Below, piece by piece: positions 42,685 to 50,286 of a stretch of DNA of 64,000 nt. The position numbers and the translations under genes are program-made. Origin of the DNA: JAEUHQ01 sp964538915. GTDB taxonomy: Bacteria > Planctomycetota > UBA1135 > UBA2386. How positions within the stretch are numbered: position 1 is the first letter of the stretch; the number at the start of each line of letters is the position of its first letter. Below the pieces are notes generated by a model. The model did no database searches, was not told the origin of the DNA, and worked only from the letters and a program-made list of their open reading frames with translations. Location: positions 54,804 through 118,803 of the forward strand of contig CAZIFB010000008.1 of NCBI GenBank assembly GCA_964538915.1, given 5' to 3'.

Positions 42685-44166
42685 ATGCCCACCAGCGCGA
42701 TCCCCGAAGTCCGCCTGACCGTCCGCAACGACCGCCCCGTGCGCGCCGACGGCGACTTCGTCCTCTACTGGATGATCGCCGCGCGACGGCGCCGAGTGAA
42801 CTTCGCGCTGCAGCGGGCAATGGAGATCGCGAAAGAACTCGATCGCCCGCTGTTCGTGCTCGAAGCGCTGCGCTGCGACTACCGCTGGGCCAGCGACCGG
42901 CTGCACACGTTCGTGCTGCAGGGCATGGCGGACAACGCTGCCGACTTCGCGGCGGCGAACGTTCGCTACTGGCCGTACGTCGAGCCGGAGCGCGGCGCGG
43001 GCAAGGGACTGCTCGAAGCGCTCGCGGCGCGGGCGTGCGCGATCGTCACCGACGACTTCCCGTGCTTCTTCCTGCCGCGCATGGTCGAAGCGGCCGCGGC
43101 GCGTGTGCCGGTCCGGCTCGAGGCCGTCGACGGCAACGGGCTCCTGCCGATGCGCGTCGGCGACAAGGTGTTCGGCCGCGCGTTCGACTTCCGCCGCTTC
43201 CTGCAGAAGGTGTTGCCCGCCCACCTCGGCGAGTTTCCCACCGGCGATCCGTTGCGCGGCGTCGACGGGCCGGTTGCCGACGTGCCGCGCGGCCTCGCGA
43301 AGAGCTGGCCGATGGCGTCGCCGGCGATGCTCGCTGCCGAGCCGAGAGCGCTGGCGGCGTTGCCGATCGACCACGGTGTGCCGCCGGGTGTCGTGCGCGG
43401 TGGGGCGGTCGCCGCGGGTGCCGCGCTTCGTTCGTTCTTCGCGACGAAGCTGGCCCGCTACGGCGAAGAGCGCAGCGACCCCGACGCCGACTGCGCGAGC
43501 GGCCTGTCGCCGTGGTTGCACTTCGGCCATCTGTCCGTCCACCAGGTGTTCGCCGGACTCGCGAAGCACGAAGACTGGTCGCGCAGCAGCATCAAGGCGA
43601 CGACGAGCGGTCAGCGCGGCTGGCTCGGCATGAGCGACGCCGCCGAGTCCTTCGTCGACGAACTCGTGACGTGGCGCGAGCTCGGCTACAACTGGTGCTG
43701 GCAGCGCAGCGACTACGAGGACTTCGAGTCGTTGCCCGACTGGGCGAAGGCCACACTGCGGGAGCACGCGTCGGATCCGCGCGACGGGCTCTACACGCTC
43801 GAACAGTTCGCCGCCGGCGCCACGCACGATCCGCTGTGGAACGCGGCGCAACGGCAGTTGCGCGAGAGCGGCGTGCTGCACAACTACATGCGCATGCTGT
43901 GGGGGAAGAAGGTGCTCGAGTGGTCGCGATCGCCGGAGGATGCCATGGCGATCCTGATCGAGCTCAACAACCGCTACGCGCTCGATGGTCGCAACCCGAA
44001 CTCGTACACAGGCATCTCGTGGGTGCTCGGTCGCTACGACCGGCCGTGGGCCCCGACGCGGCCGGTGTACGGCGTGATCCGCTACATGAGTTCCGCCAAC
44101 ACCGTGAAGAAGCTGAAGATGAAGTCCTGGCTCGCGCGCTGGGGCGACGGCGCAGCGGCGCGTTGA
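42685..44166 (+). CDS. phrB: Class II CPD photolyase
   Basis: A 493-residue DNA repair enzyme of the photolyase/cryptochrome family, class II. Visible are the N-terminal Rossmann-like antenna domain and the FAD-binding C-terminal domain with class II-like blocks E-L-V-T-W-R-E-L-G-Y-N-W-C-W, Y-M-R-M-L-W-G-K-K-V-L-E-W-S near 395 and N-N-R-Y-A-L-D-G-R-N-P-N-S-Y-T-G near 425. It splits cyclobutane pyrimidine dimers with visible light. ATG 42685 gives normal length. Gap of 45 bases from the BoxR-like gene suggests co-transcription; the meaning of that pairing is unclear. The stop is just before an IS630-end scar. Confidence 0.93.
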   Translation: MPTSAIPEVRLTVRNDRPVRADGDFVLYWMIAARRRRVNFALQRAMEIAKELDRPLFVLEALRCDYRWASDRLHTFVLQGMADNAADFAAANVRYWPYVEPERGAGKGLLEALAARACAIVTDDFPCFFLPRMVEAAAARVPVRLEAVDGNGLLPMRVGDKVFGRAFDFRRFLQKVLPAHLGEFPTGDPLRGVDGPVADVPRGLAKSWPMASPAMLAAEPRALAALPIDHGVPPGVVRGGAVAAGAALRSFFATKLARYGEERSDPDADCASGLSPWLHFGHLSVHQVFAGLAKHEDWSRSSIKATTSGQRGWLGMSDAAESFVDELVTWRELGYNWCWQRSDYEDFESLPDWAKATLREHASDPRDGLYTLEQFAAGATHDPLWNAAQRQLRESGVLHNYMRMLWGKKVLEWSRSPEDAMAILIELNNRYALDGRNPNSYTGISWVLGRYDRPWAPTRPVYGVIRYMSSANTVKKLKMKSWLARWGDGAAAR

Positions 44167-44174
44167 GCCCGCGC

Positions 44175-44206
44175 AACGCAAGGTGACTTCCGGTTCATGG
44201 CACTAG
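44175..44206. repeat. Solo IS630-type terminal-repeat scar
   Basis: About 32 bases match the right end of the IS630-type element at 50230-50261 with 4 differences, including GACTTCCGGTTCA and GGCACTAG. It retains the TA target dinucleotide (44204-44205). There is no transposase next to it, so it looks like a scar or a solo end left by a former insertion, located between the convergent photolyase and methyltransferase genes; it supplies the TAG stop of the methyltransferase. Confidence 0.7.
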
Positions 44207-45021
44207 CGTTCGACGACGACGACGTGGGCCTGCATGCGGCCTGTCACGTCGCGTGCGCCGAAGCGCCGGGCGATCGCGTCGGCGACGACGTCCGTGGCGG
44301 CGACCAGCTTGCCGGCGGCGCGTGCCTCGATCTCGCCGCGCAACGGCGTTCCCTGGCAGAACGCGACGGCGGGCACCCGAGGAGACTCGGCGCGGCTGTG
44401 CGTCGTGACCGTGGTGATGACCGGGGTCTTCGTGAAGCCGCCGCGTGCGACGTCCTGGGCGATGACGGTCTTGTCGTGATACCCGTACGGCAGGCGCGGC
44501 AGGAAGGACGGGGCGTCGCCGCGGAACGCGCCAGCGAGGGCCTCGGCCGTCGCGGCGGCGAAGTCGTTGTGTTCGAGGCGATCCCACACGTTGAACATCC
44601 ATGCACCGCCCGGGCGGAGCACACGGTGCACCTCGGAGTGAGCCTTCGGCTTGTCGGCGAAGAACATCACGCCGAACTGGCACAGCACCACGTCGAACGA
44701 ACCGTCGTCGAACGGCAGGTTCTGCGCATCGGCGCCCTGCCATTCCACGGGTCGCGCCGTTCGCACCTTCTTCGCCACGTCGAGCATCGGTTCCGCCAGG
44801 TCGGTTGCCACGATCGCGCACGCCGGTGACAGGGTGCGCGCCAGGTGGCGAGTGACGCAGCCGGTGCCGGCGGCGATCTCCAGCACTCGCGACGGACGCC
44901 GCGTCGCGACGCGTGTGACGAGGTCCGCGGCGTACGGCTCGAACAGGAGCGGCACGAGGTGCTGCTCGTACGTCTGCGGGATGGATCCGGCGAAGGAGCT
45001 GGCGGCGTCGTTGGCGTGCAT
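44203..45021 (-). CDS. SAM-dependent methyltransferase (class I)
   Basis: A 272-residue Rossmann-fold methyltransferase, UbiE/Methyltransf_11-like. Motif I is L-E-I-A-A-G-T-G-C-V-T near residue 47, the acidic residue ending beta-2 is in A-T-D-L-A, motif III F-D-V-V-L-C-Q-F-G-V-M-F-F near 115 and post-III L-R-P-G-G-A-W-M-F-N. It donates methyl from SAM to an unknown substrate. Its stop codon TAG (44203-44205) lies in the IS630-end scar, so the C-terminal few residues (V-V-V-V-E-R) may be a product of that insertion; a slightly longer ancestral tail is plausible. Confidence 0.88.
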   Translation of the reverse strand: MHANDAASSFAGSIPQTYEQHLVPLLFEPYAADLVTRVATRRPSRVLEIAAGTGCVTRHLARTLSPACAIVATDLAEPMLDVAKKVRTARPVEWQGADAQNLPFDDGSFDVVLCQFGVMFFADKPKAHSEVHRVLRPGGAWMFNVWDRLEHNDFAAATAEALAGAFRGDAPSFLPRLPYGYHDKTVIAQDVARGGFTKTPVITTVTTHSRAESPRVPAVAFCQGTPLRGEIEARAAGKLVAATDVVADAIARRFGARDVTGRMQAHVVVVER

Positions 45022-45080
45022 CGGCGGGCGGGAGATCGTGCCGTCGCCCGGGCGTCGGTGCCGCAACTTCCCGGTTTCGG

Positions 45081-45476
45081 TCAGTTGCGCGGCGGCACGA
45101 CCGCGGCGCGGCCCTTGCCGAAGAGGAAGAACCCCACGAGCGCCGCCGCCGGAATCGCGAGGATCCAGGGAGGCAGGTCGGGGATTCCGCGGCTGTCGCA
45201 CAGCAACACGAGGAGCGCGGTCGCGACGTTCAGTGCCACGAGCAGCAGCGCGACGGCCGCGAAGAAGGAGAGTCGGCCACGCCGGCTCCACAACAGGACG
45301 CCGACCGCGGTCAGCGCGGCGAACGCACCGAGCGCGGCGCCGCCTGCGATTGCGTCGCGCGGCAGGAGCACGATGCCTTGCAGCAGCAGCCAAGCCGTGC
45401 AGCCCGACTGCGTGCCGAACCACGCCCCGGCGTTCCAGCGGTCGCTGGGTCGGCGCGATGGGGCCAGCGGTGTCAT
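45081..45476 (-). CDS. Small membrane protein of unknown function
   Basis: A 131-residue protein with four hydrophobic helices (A-W-L-L-L-Q-G-I-V-L-L, A-A-L-G-A-F-A-A-L-T-A-V-G-V, A-A-V-A-L-L-L-V-A-L-N-V and the last P-P-W-I-L-A-I-P-A-A-A-L-V-G). No family is recognised. ATG 45476 opens the first helix after a short basic segment. It ends 59 bases upstream of the methyltransferase start on the same strand and may be co-transcribed with it. Confidence 0.55.
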   Translation of the reverse strand: MTPLAPSRRPSDRWNAGAWFGTQSGCTAWLLLQGIVLLPRDAIAGGAALGAFAALTAVGVLLWSRRGRLSFFAAVALLLVALNVATALLVLLCDSRGIPDLPPWILAIPAAALVGFFLFGKGRAAVVPPRN

Positions 45477-45662
45477 TCCCCGAGTATGCCCGGCCCCGGT
45501 CGGCAGCCCCCGGCTGACGTCGGGCGTTTTCGGCCGGGAGAGGCGCCGCACAGCCGGTTGGCGGCCACGCTGCCCCTTTCGCGAGGGCTTGGCGGGCCGG
45601 GAGAAGCCTGTTCTAGTTCGGCCTCGTTTCCTGCTCGCACGTTCGTCACCAGGATCCCCCTC

Positions 45663-47528
45663 ATGAGCCACCACGCGTTTCGCATCCTTCTCTCCGTCTG
45701 CGCATCGGCCGCTGTCGCCAGCGCGCAGATCATCACCTGGGGGCCTGTGCTGCCCTCGGTCGCGCCGAGCGACGTCAGTACGAACGGCACACTCGTGTTC
45801 GCCGGCAACTCGCACGGACCCGGCACGCCGATCGGCGCGACGGTGAACGGAGTCGCGTTCACCGGAGGCTTCCAGCCGCTCGACTGGAACGGCTACATCA
45901 CGACCGGTCTGAACGGTTCGACGACGGGCAACGCCGAGTACGACAAGCTGCTGAACGGTTCGCGCGCGATGCAGAACGCGTCGTGGCCGGTGGACAGCAA
46001 CCCGACACCGTGGGGCGGCATCCGCCTCGACACTCTCGCCACGCTGAATGCCGGCTACGCGTACGAGGTCCAGGTCTGGTTCACCGACCAGCGGCTCGGC
46101 ACGGTGTCGAACGTTCTCTACGACCGCGTGATGACGCTGAGTTCGGCGTGGGGCACCGCCACGGTCGTTGGCGGCGCGGTGACCAACGTTGGGTCGATGC
46201 TGCAGGGCCCGCTCTCCGGTCCGATGGATGCGGACCCGGACAACGCGCCTGCGATCCCAGGGACCGACACCGTCTTCGGCACGCACTGCACCGGCGTGTT
46301 CACCTACGTGCCCGGCGCCGAGACGTGGCTCCTGATCCAGGGTTCGCACCCGATCCCGAGCAATGTCCTCCAGCCTCACATCACGGCACTGCAGATCCGC
46401 GACCTCTCGTCCGCGCATCACTCGACGTACGGGACGGGCTGCTACGCGATCAATGCCGCCAAGGAGACGTTCTACGAGAAGTACGCGACCTCCGCGCTCG
46501 CGTCGGCGCGGCTCCAGGGCAACGTGATCCAGCTGATCCCGTCGCCCCCGGGCTACTTCGCCTTCATGATTCCGGGCGCTGCCGCGACCACCTACCTGCC
46601 TCCCTCGGGCGGTGCGACGCTCTTGAACACGTCGGATGACGGTGCAGACACGATCACACCGTCACTGCCGGTGCCGTCTCCGTTCGGCCCCGCGACGCAG
46701 GTGACCATCTCGCACAACGGGATCATCACCCTCGGCGCGTCGCCGAATCAGCCCGGTGACTACCAACCCACCGGGGCCGACGTCGCGTCGTCCACGGGCA
46801 CTGCGTTCTACACCTGGCACGACTTCAACGACACGGAAGCGGGCAGCGGTCGCATCAAGTACGAAGAAGTCTCCGGCGTGCTCTACGTGACGTGGGATGG
46901 CGTCGAGGGGTACCAGAGCGGCACCAACCCGCACACGTTCCAGTACCAGATCGATCTCACGTCGGGCACGGTCACGATGGTGTGGCAGAACGTGAACCTC
47001 GCTTCGCTCGCGGGGCGCGAGTGGCTCACGGGCTACACGGACGCCGGCACGTCGATGGACCCCGGTTCGATCGACCTGTCGACCGCGCTGCCGCTGCAGA
47101 CGGGGCCGGACATCACGATGCAGCCGCTCGCGCTGTCGGCCTCGCCGGCGCCGATCTACACGATCGGTGGCCCGTCGGTGCCGATCACGTACACGGCGTC
47201 GAACATGATCGACATCGTGCCCCCGCTCGGCATCGGCCTCGGCATCCTGCTGTTCAGCGTCGCACCGTTCCCGGGCGGGCTGGACATGGGCTTCCTCGAC
47301 ATGCCTGGCTGCAACCTGAACATCCTGTCGCTCGACGTGACGATCCCGCTGCCGGGCACGGCACCGACCGCGGCGGTCACGCTGTCGATTCCGCAGCCGC
47401 TGTCGCCAGGCCTCACCTTCTACTCGCAGGTGCTGTGCCTGTTCACGCCGAACAGCCTGCCGAACGGCCAGAACGCCTTCGGTGGCCTGCTCAGCAATGG
47501 CCTGCGGTCGTTCTTCAATCTGTTCTGA
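45663..47528 (+). CDS. Large secreted beta-rich protein with C-terminal planctomycete-type module
   Basis: A 621-residue protein with a signal peptide ending A-S-A-Q. Residues about 25-245 form a beta-rich module, and residues about 290-475 resemble the second propeller/NIDO-like region of extracellular adhesion proteins (T-H-N-G/N-G-I-I-T-L-G, Y-T-W-H-D-F-N-D, T-W-D-G-V-E-G-Y). The last about 110 residues carry P-G-C-N-L-N-I-L-S-L-D-V ... P-G-L-T-F-Y-S-Q-V-L-C-L-F ... L-S-N-G-L, the module shared by several secreted proteins here. Cell-surface or matrix location is expected. No catalytic motif is seen. Confidence 0.7.
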   Translation: MSHHAFRILLSVCASAAVASAQIITWGPVLPSVAPSDVSTNGTLVFAGNSHGPGTPIGATVNGVAFTGGFQPLDWNGYITTGLNGSTTGNAEYDKLLNGSRAMQNASWPVDSNPTPWGGIRLDTLATLNAGYAYEVQVWFTDQRLGTVSNVLYDRVMTLSSAWGTATVVGGAVTNVGSMLQGPLSGPMDADPDNAPAIPGTDTVFGTHCTGVFTYVPGAETWLLIQGSHPIPSNVLQPHITALQIRDLSSAHHSTYGTGCYAINAAKETFYEKYATSALASARLQGNVIQLIPSPPGYFAFMIPGAAATTYLPPSGGATLLNTSDDGADTITPSLPVPSPFGPATQVTISHNGIITLGASPNQPGDYQPTGADVASSTGTAFYTWHDFNDTEAGSGRIKYEEVSGVLYVTWDGVEGYQSGTNPHTFQYQIDLTSGTVTMVWQNVNLASLAGREWLTGYTDAGTSMDPGSIDLSTALPLQTGPDITMQPLALSASPAPIYTIGGPSVPITYTASNMIDIVPPLGIGLGILLFSVAPFPGGLDMGFLDMPGCNLNILSLDVTIPLPGTAPTAAVTLSIPQPLSPGLTFYSQVLCLFTPNSLPNGQNAFGGLLSNGLRSFFNLF

Positions 47529-47538
47529 ACGACGGAGA

Positions 47539-47573
47539 ACCCCCGTCCGCGACTTCGCGGACGCGGCGGGGGT
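47539..47573 (+). terminator. Hairpin downstream of the secreted protein gene
   Basis: An imperfect stem of CGTCCGCG with CGCGGACG around ACTT, extended by ACCCCC/GGGGGT with a three-base bulge, begins 11 bases after the stop at 47528. It has no U-run. Terminator or RNA-processing structure for the preceding gene is the likeliest reading. Confidence 0.55.
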
Positions 47574-47716
47574 CGGAGTGGCTTCGCCGACGCGCTCGAA
47601 CTCGCGCGTCGCGCAGGCGTCCCGAACCCTGACGCGGGCGGGGATCGCCGAGTAGCCTGACGAGCCATGCGTGGCGGAGCGCGACGTGTCGCCCGCCGCG
47701 CGTTCGAAACACCGGG

Positions 47717-47724
47717 AAGGAGGT
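47717..47724 (+). promoter_or_regulatory. Canonical Shine-Dalgarno for the TlpA-like gene
   Basis: AAGGAGGT lies four bases before the ATG at 47729, an exact complement to the anti-SD core. Few other starts in this window have such a strong site, and it settles the start of the thioredoxin-like gene. Confidence 0.8.
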
Positions 47725-47728
47725 CTCC

Positions 47729-49090
47729 ATGTCGAGCGCCGCGTCGCTGAGAATCGTTCTGATCGGTGCCCTCCTCGGGGCTGCAACCGCTGCGCAGTCG
47801 CCCGCGGTGGGGGCCAAGGCGCCGCCGATCGACACGGCGGAGTGGCTCAACTGGCAGGGATCGCCGCCGACCCTCGAGTCGCTGAGCGGCAGGGTCGTGC
47901 TGCTCGAGTTCTGGGGCACCTGGTGCGCGCCGTGCGTGCGAGCGATGTCCGGGATCCAGCAACTCCACGACCGCTATGGCTCGCGCGGTCTCACCGTGCT
48001 CGCGATCTCCTACGAGTCACCCGACGCGATGCGGCCGTTTCTGCAGAAGAACGCCTACACCATGCCGGTCGGGTCGGACCCCGCCAAGAAGACGATCACG
48101 GCGTACGGCGTTCGTCGCTGGCCGACCACGGTTGTCATCGACAAGGAGGGCAAGGTCATCCATGTCGGCTCTCCCTACGATGCCGAAGCCGTCGTCGAGA
48201 AGGCGCTCGGATTGGAGGCGGGGCCGGGTGTCCTGCTCACCACGTACCTCGACAGCCTGAAGAGCACGTCCAAGCCGGCGCAGCGCGCGGCGCTCGAGCG
48301 GCTCGTCGAGAAAGCGCCGCACGAGTTCGATCTGGAGGCATGGGCGAGGGGGCTGTTGCCGCCGGAAGCGGTCAACGACGGATCGCCTCCACCCGCGTCC
48401 CCTCCGCCTGCAGCGACGCCGGTTGCACCCGGTGGTGATCCTGCCGACGTGTTGCGGCGATGCGTCCAGGCCTGGGGCAGCGACCCCGCGCAGCGTGTGG
48501 CACTCTTGCGCCAGCTCGGCGATTCGGGATCGAGGAGCTTCGACCTCGCGGCCTTCGCGAAGCAGGCGATGGGCAATGCGTTCCCCCTCGAAGTCGGTGA
48601 GCTGAAGTCGTTGCTGAAGGAGAAGAAGTACGCGGCCGTAATCGACGCGATCGCGCAACGGGCTCCGGCTCCTGCGGTGTTGGCTACCGCGTCGAAGGAC
48701 TCGGCGCTGGCGACCTACTGCAAGAGCAAGGTCGGCGAGGCGCGCTTGATGGCCAAGAAGGGAATCATGGCGCAGGTCTGGCTGTTCCCCGCGGCGCTGC
48801 CGCGGGACGAGAAGGTCAACGAGGCGTTCTTCGACGAGCTCTCGGTCAGCGGGATGGCGATGAGTCCGGATCGCAAGTCGGTCACCGGCGTGATCCTCGG
48901 CGCCGAACAGGTCGGTCGCGATGCTGTCGCTGGCTACGTCCAAACCCGGATCGAGCACGCGTTGCTGATGGCCGATCTCGCGCTCGGCAAGGCTCCCCGA
49001 GTTCGCGAATTGCAGGACCTGGTCGCCCGCGAACGCGAAGCGATCGTCGAGGACCTGGAGCGTCGCTACGGCAAGGCGGTGCCGCGCTGA
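47729..49090 (+). CDS. Secreted TlpA-like thioredoxin with large C-terminal extension
   Basis: A 453-residue protein with signal peptide ending A-T-A-A-Q. Residues about 28-165 are a thioredoxin fold of the TlpA/ResA group: redox motif W-C-A-P-C in G-T-W-C-A-P-C-V-R near residue 68, cis-proline segment R-W-P-T-T-V-V-I-D near 130. It acts as a disulfide reductase or cytochrome-c maturation-type factor outside the cytoplasm. Residues about 170-453 are a mostly helical, charged domain of unknown function after a Pro-rich linker (S-P-P-P-A-S-P-P-P). The start is fixed by a perfect SD. An IS element begins about 20 bases after the stop. Confidence 0.87.
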   Translation: MSSAASLRIVLIGALLGAATAAQSPAVGAKAPPIDTAEWLNWQGSPPTLESLSGRVVLLEFWGTWCAPCVRAMSGIQQLHDRYGSRGLTVLAISYESPDAMRPFLQKNAYTMPVGSDPAKKTITAYGVRRWPTTVVIDKEGKVIHVGSPYDAEAVVEKALGLEAGPGVLLTTYLDSLKSTSKPAQRAALERLVEKAPHEFDLEAWARGLLPPEAVNDGSPPPASPPPAATPVAPGGDPADVLRRCVQAWGSDPAQRVALLRQLGDSGSRSFDLAAFAKQAMGNAFPLEVGELKSLLKEKKYAAVIDAIAQRAPAPAVLATASKDSALATYCKSKVGEARLMAKKGIMAQVWLFPAALPRDEKVNEAFFDELSVSGMAMSPDRKSVTGVILGAEQVGRDAVAGYVQTRIEHALLMADLALGKAPRVRELQDLVAREREAIVEDLERRYGKAVPR

Positions 49091-49190
49091 CGGATCCGCG
49101 GCCCTTCGCTAGTGCCGCGTACCGGAAGAGAGCTTGTACTTTCTCCGGTCACGCCGTACGACGATGCATGCGCCTGGGAGGGCGTCATGC

Positions 49191-49727
49191 ATGTGCTCCT
49201 TTGTTCGAGAGCTGACGCGAGTTGAAGGTCAGCAGCTGTCGCGGATCCTGAATTCCTCGACGAACGCGGTGATATTGCGACGCGCGCAGGTGGTCGCGTT
49301 CTCGGGGCAGGGCATGCAGGCCAAGCACATTGCCAAGCAGCTCTGCCTTCACGAGGAGTACGTGCGCGAGCTGATTCGACGGTTCGATGCCGGCTCGTTC
49401 GAGGCGCTGAAGCCGAAGCGACGCACCGGAAGACCTCGGGAGTTGGAGCCTGAGGAAGTGGCGCAGGTCGTCGAGATCGCCACGATGCGCCCCAAGGACT
49501 TCGGGCTGCCGTTGACCACTTGGTCGCTCCGCAAGCTCGCCGACTTCCTCGTTGCGCGCCGCATGGTCTCGAAGATCACGGCCAACATGATCGGTCGGAT
49601 CCTTCGCGAGAACGGCGTCACGTTCCAACGCACGAAGACCTGGAAAGAGAGCGACGACCCGGAGTTCGTGCCGAAAAAAAGCGGATCACCAAGCTCTACG
49701 CGAAGGCACCGGCCAGCTCGAAGGTGA
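49191..49727 (+). CDS. IS630 transposase, OrfA part (HTH)
   Basis: Residues in this frame contain the IS630 helix-turn-helix region: I-L-R-R-A-Q-V-V-A-F-S-G-Q-G-M, H-I-A-K-Q-L-C-L-H-E-E-Y-V-R-E-L-I-R-R-F and the second HTH with K-R-R-T-G-R-P-R-E-L. It runs to a stop after K-K-S-G-S-P, just after seven adenines (49674-49680). The catalytic part lies in the -1 frame. ATG 49191 is used; ATG 49164 and TTG 49134 are alternatives. A 1-base slip at A7 joins ...E-F-V-P-K to K-R-I-T-K-L-Y. Confidence 0.85.
   Translation: MCSFVRELTRVEGQQLSRILNSSTNAVILRRAQVVAFSGQGMQAKHIAKQLCLHEEYVRELIRRFDAGSFEALKPKRRTGRPRELEPEEVAQVVEIATMRPKDFGLPLTTWSLRKLADFLVARRMVSKITANMIGRILRENGVTFQRTKTWKESDDPEFVPKKSGSPSSTRRHRPARR
49674..49680 (+). 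other. A7 slippery run between transposase frames
   Basis: Seven adenines at the exact junction where the transposase reading frame must move back by one. Either programmed translational or transcriptional slippage (an extra A in the message) or a 1-base loss from A8 would explain it. Zero-frame P-site re-pairing is imperfect, so transcriptional slippage is the better fit. Confidence 0.6.
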
Positions 49728-50262
49728 TCTGCGTCGACGAGTTCGGCCCGGTGGAGGTTCGGCCGATGCACGGTCACTCGTGGCAGAGGTCTGGGCATCC
49801 GTCGCGGATTCGCGCCACCTACAACCGCGAGCACGGCGTGCGGCACTACATCTCGTCCTACGACCTCGCGGCCGACCGGTTGGTGATGCGCTGCTATCGC
49901 CGGAAACGATGGCAGGAGTTCTTGAGCTTCCTCAAGACACTGCGGCGCCAGCACTCAAGGAAAGTGCGATTGCACGTCGTCCTTGACAACTTCTCACCTC
50001 ACCGACGCAGCGAGGTCGTCCGCTGGGCCAAGAACAACAACGTGCGCTTGGTGTTCACGCCGACCTATGCCTCGTGGCTCAACCGTATCGAGCCGCTCTT
50101 TGCCGCCCTTCGCTACTTCGCGCTGAAAACTCGGACTACCAGGACCACGAAGAGACTCGGCGGGCCATCAACGCCTACGTCGCCTGGCGCAACCGGCGAC
50201 CGGACAACGTCAAGCTGCGACGGCTCGAGAAACACAAGCCGACTTCCGGTTCACGGCACTAG
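49676..50262 (+). pseudogene. IS630 transposase, catalytic DDE part in shifted frames
   Basis: In the -1 frame the DDE domain is complete: first Asp in V-I-C-V-D-E-F-G-P, second in L-H-V-V-L-D-N-F-S-P-H, Glu in Y-A-S-W-L-N-R-I-E-P-L. After A-L-R-Y-F-A-L the frame then needs a second change of -1 near 50121-50132 (CGCTGAAAAC) to read the usual ending S-D-Y-Q-D-H-E-E-T-R-R-A-I-N-A-Y-V-A-W-R-N-R-R. The final TAG is at 50260-50262, in the element end. Catalytic residues are all retained; the second frameshift truncates only the last about 45 residues. Probably inactive or of reduced activity. Confidence 0.75.
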
Positions 50263-50286
50263 CTGCGCGTTGCAGCTTGGACTTCC

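Larger units (their letters stand above)
49112..50259 (+). mobile_element. IS630-family insertion sequence with TA target duplication
   Basis: The element is flanked by TA (49110-49111 and 50260-50261). Its ends are inverted repeats of about 34 bases: left GTGCCGCGTACCGGAAGA then GAGCTTGT, right end reverse complement GTGCCGTGAACCGGAAGTC then GGCTTGT, with about 8 differences. It encodes an HTH/DDE transposase split in frames. Inserted between the TlpA-like gene and a large convergent secreted-protein gene; it breaks neither. An end of the same type persists as a scar at 44175-44206. Confidence 0.9.
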
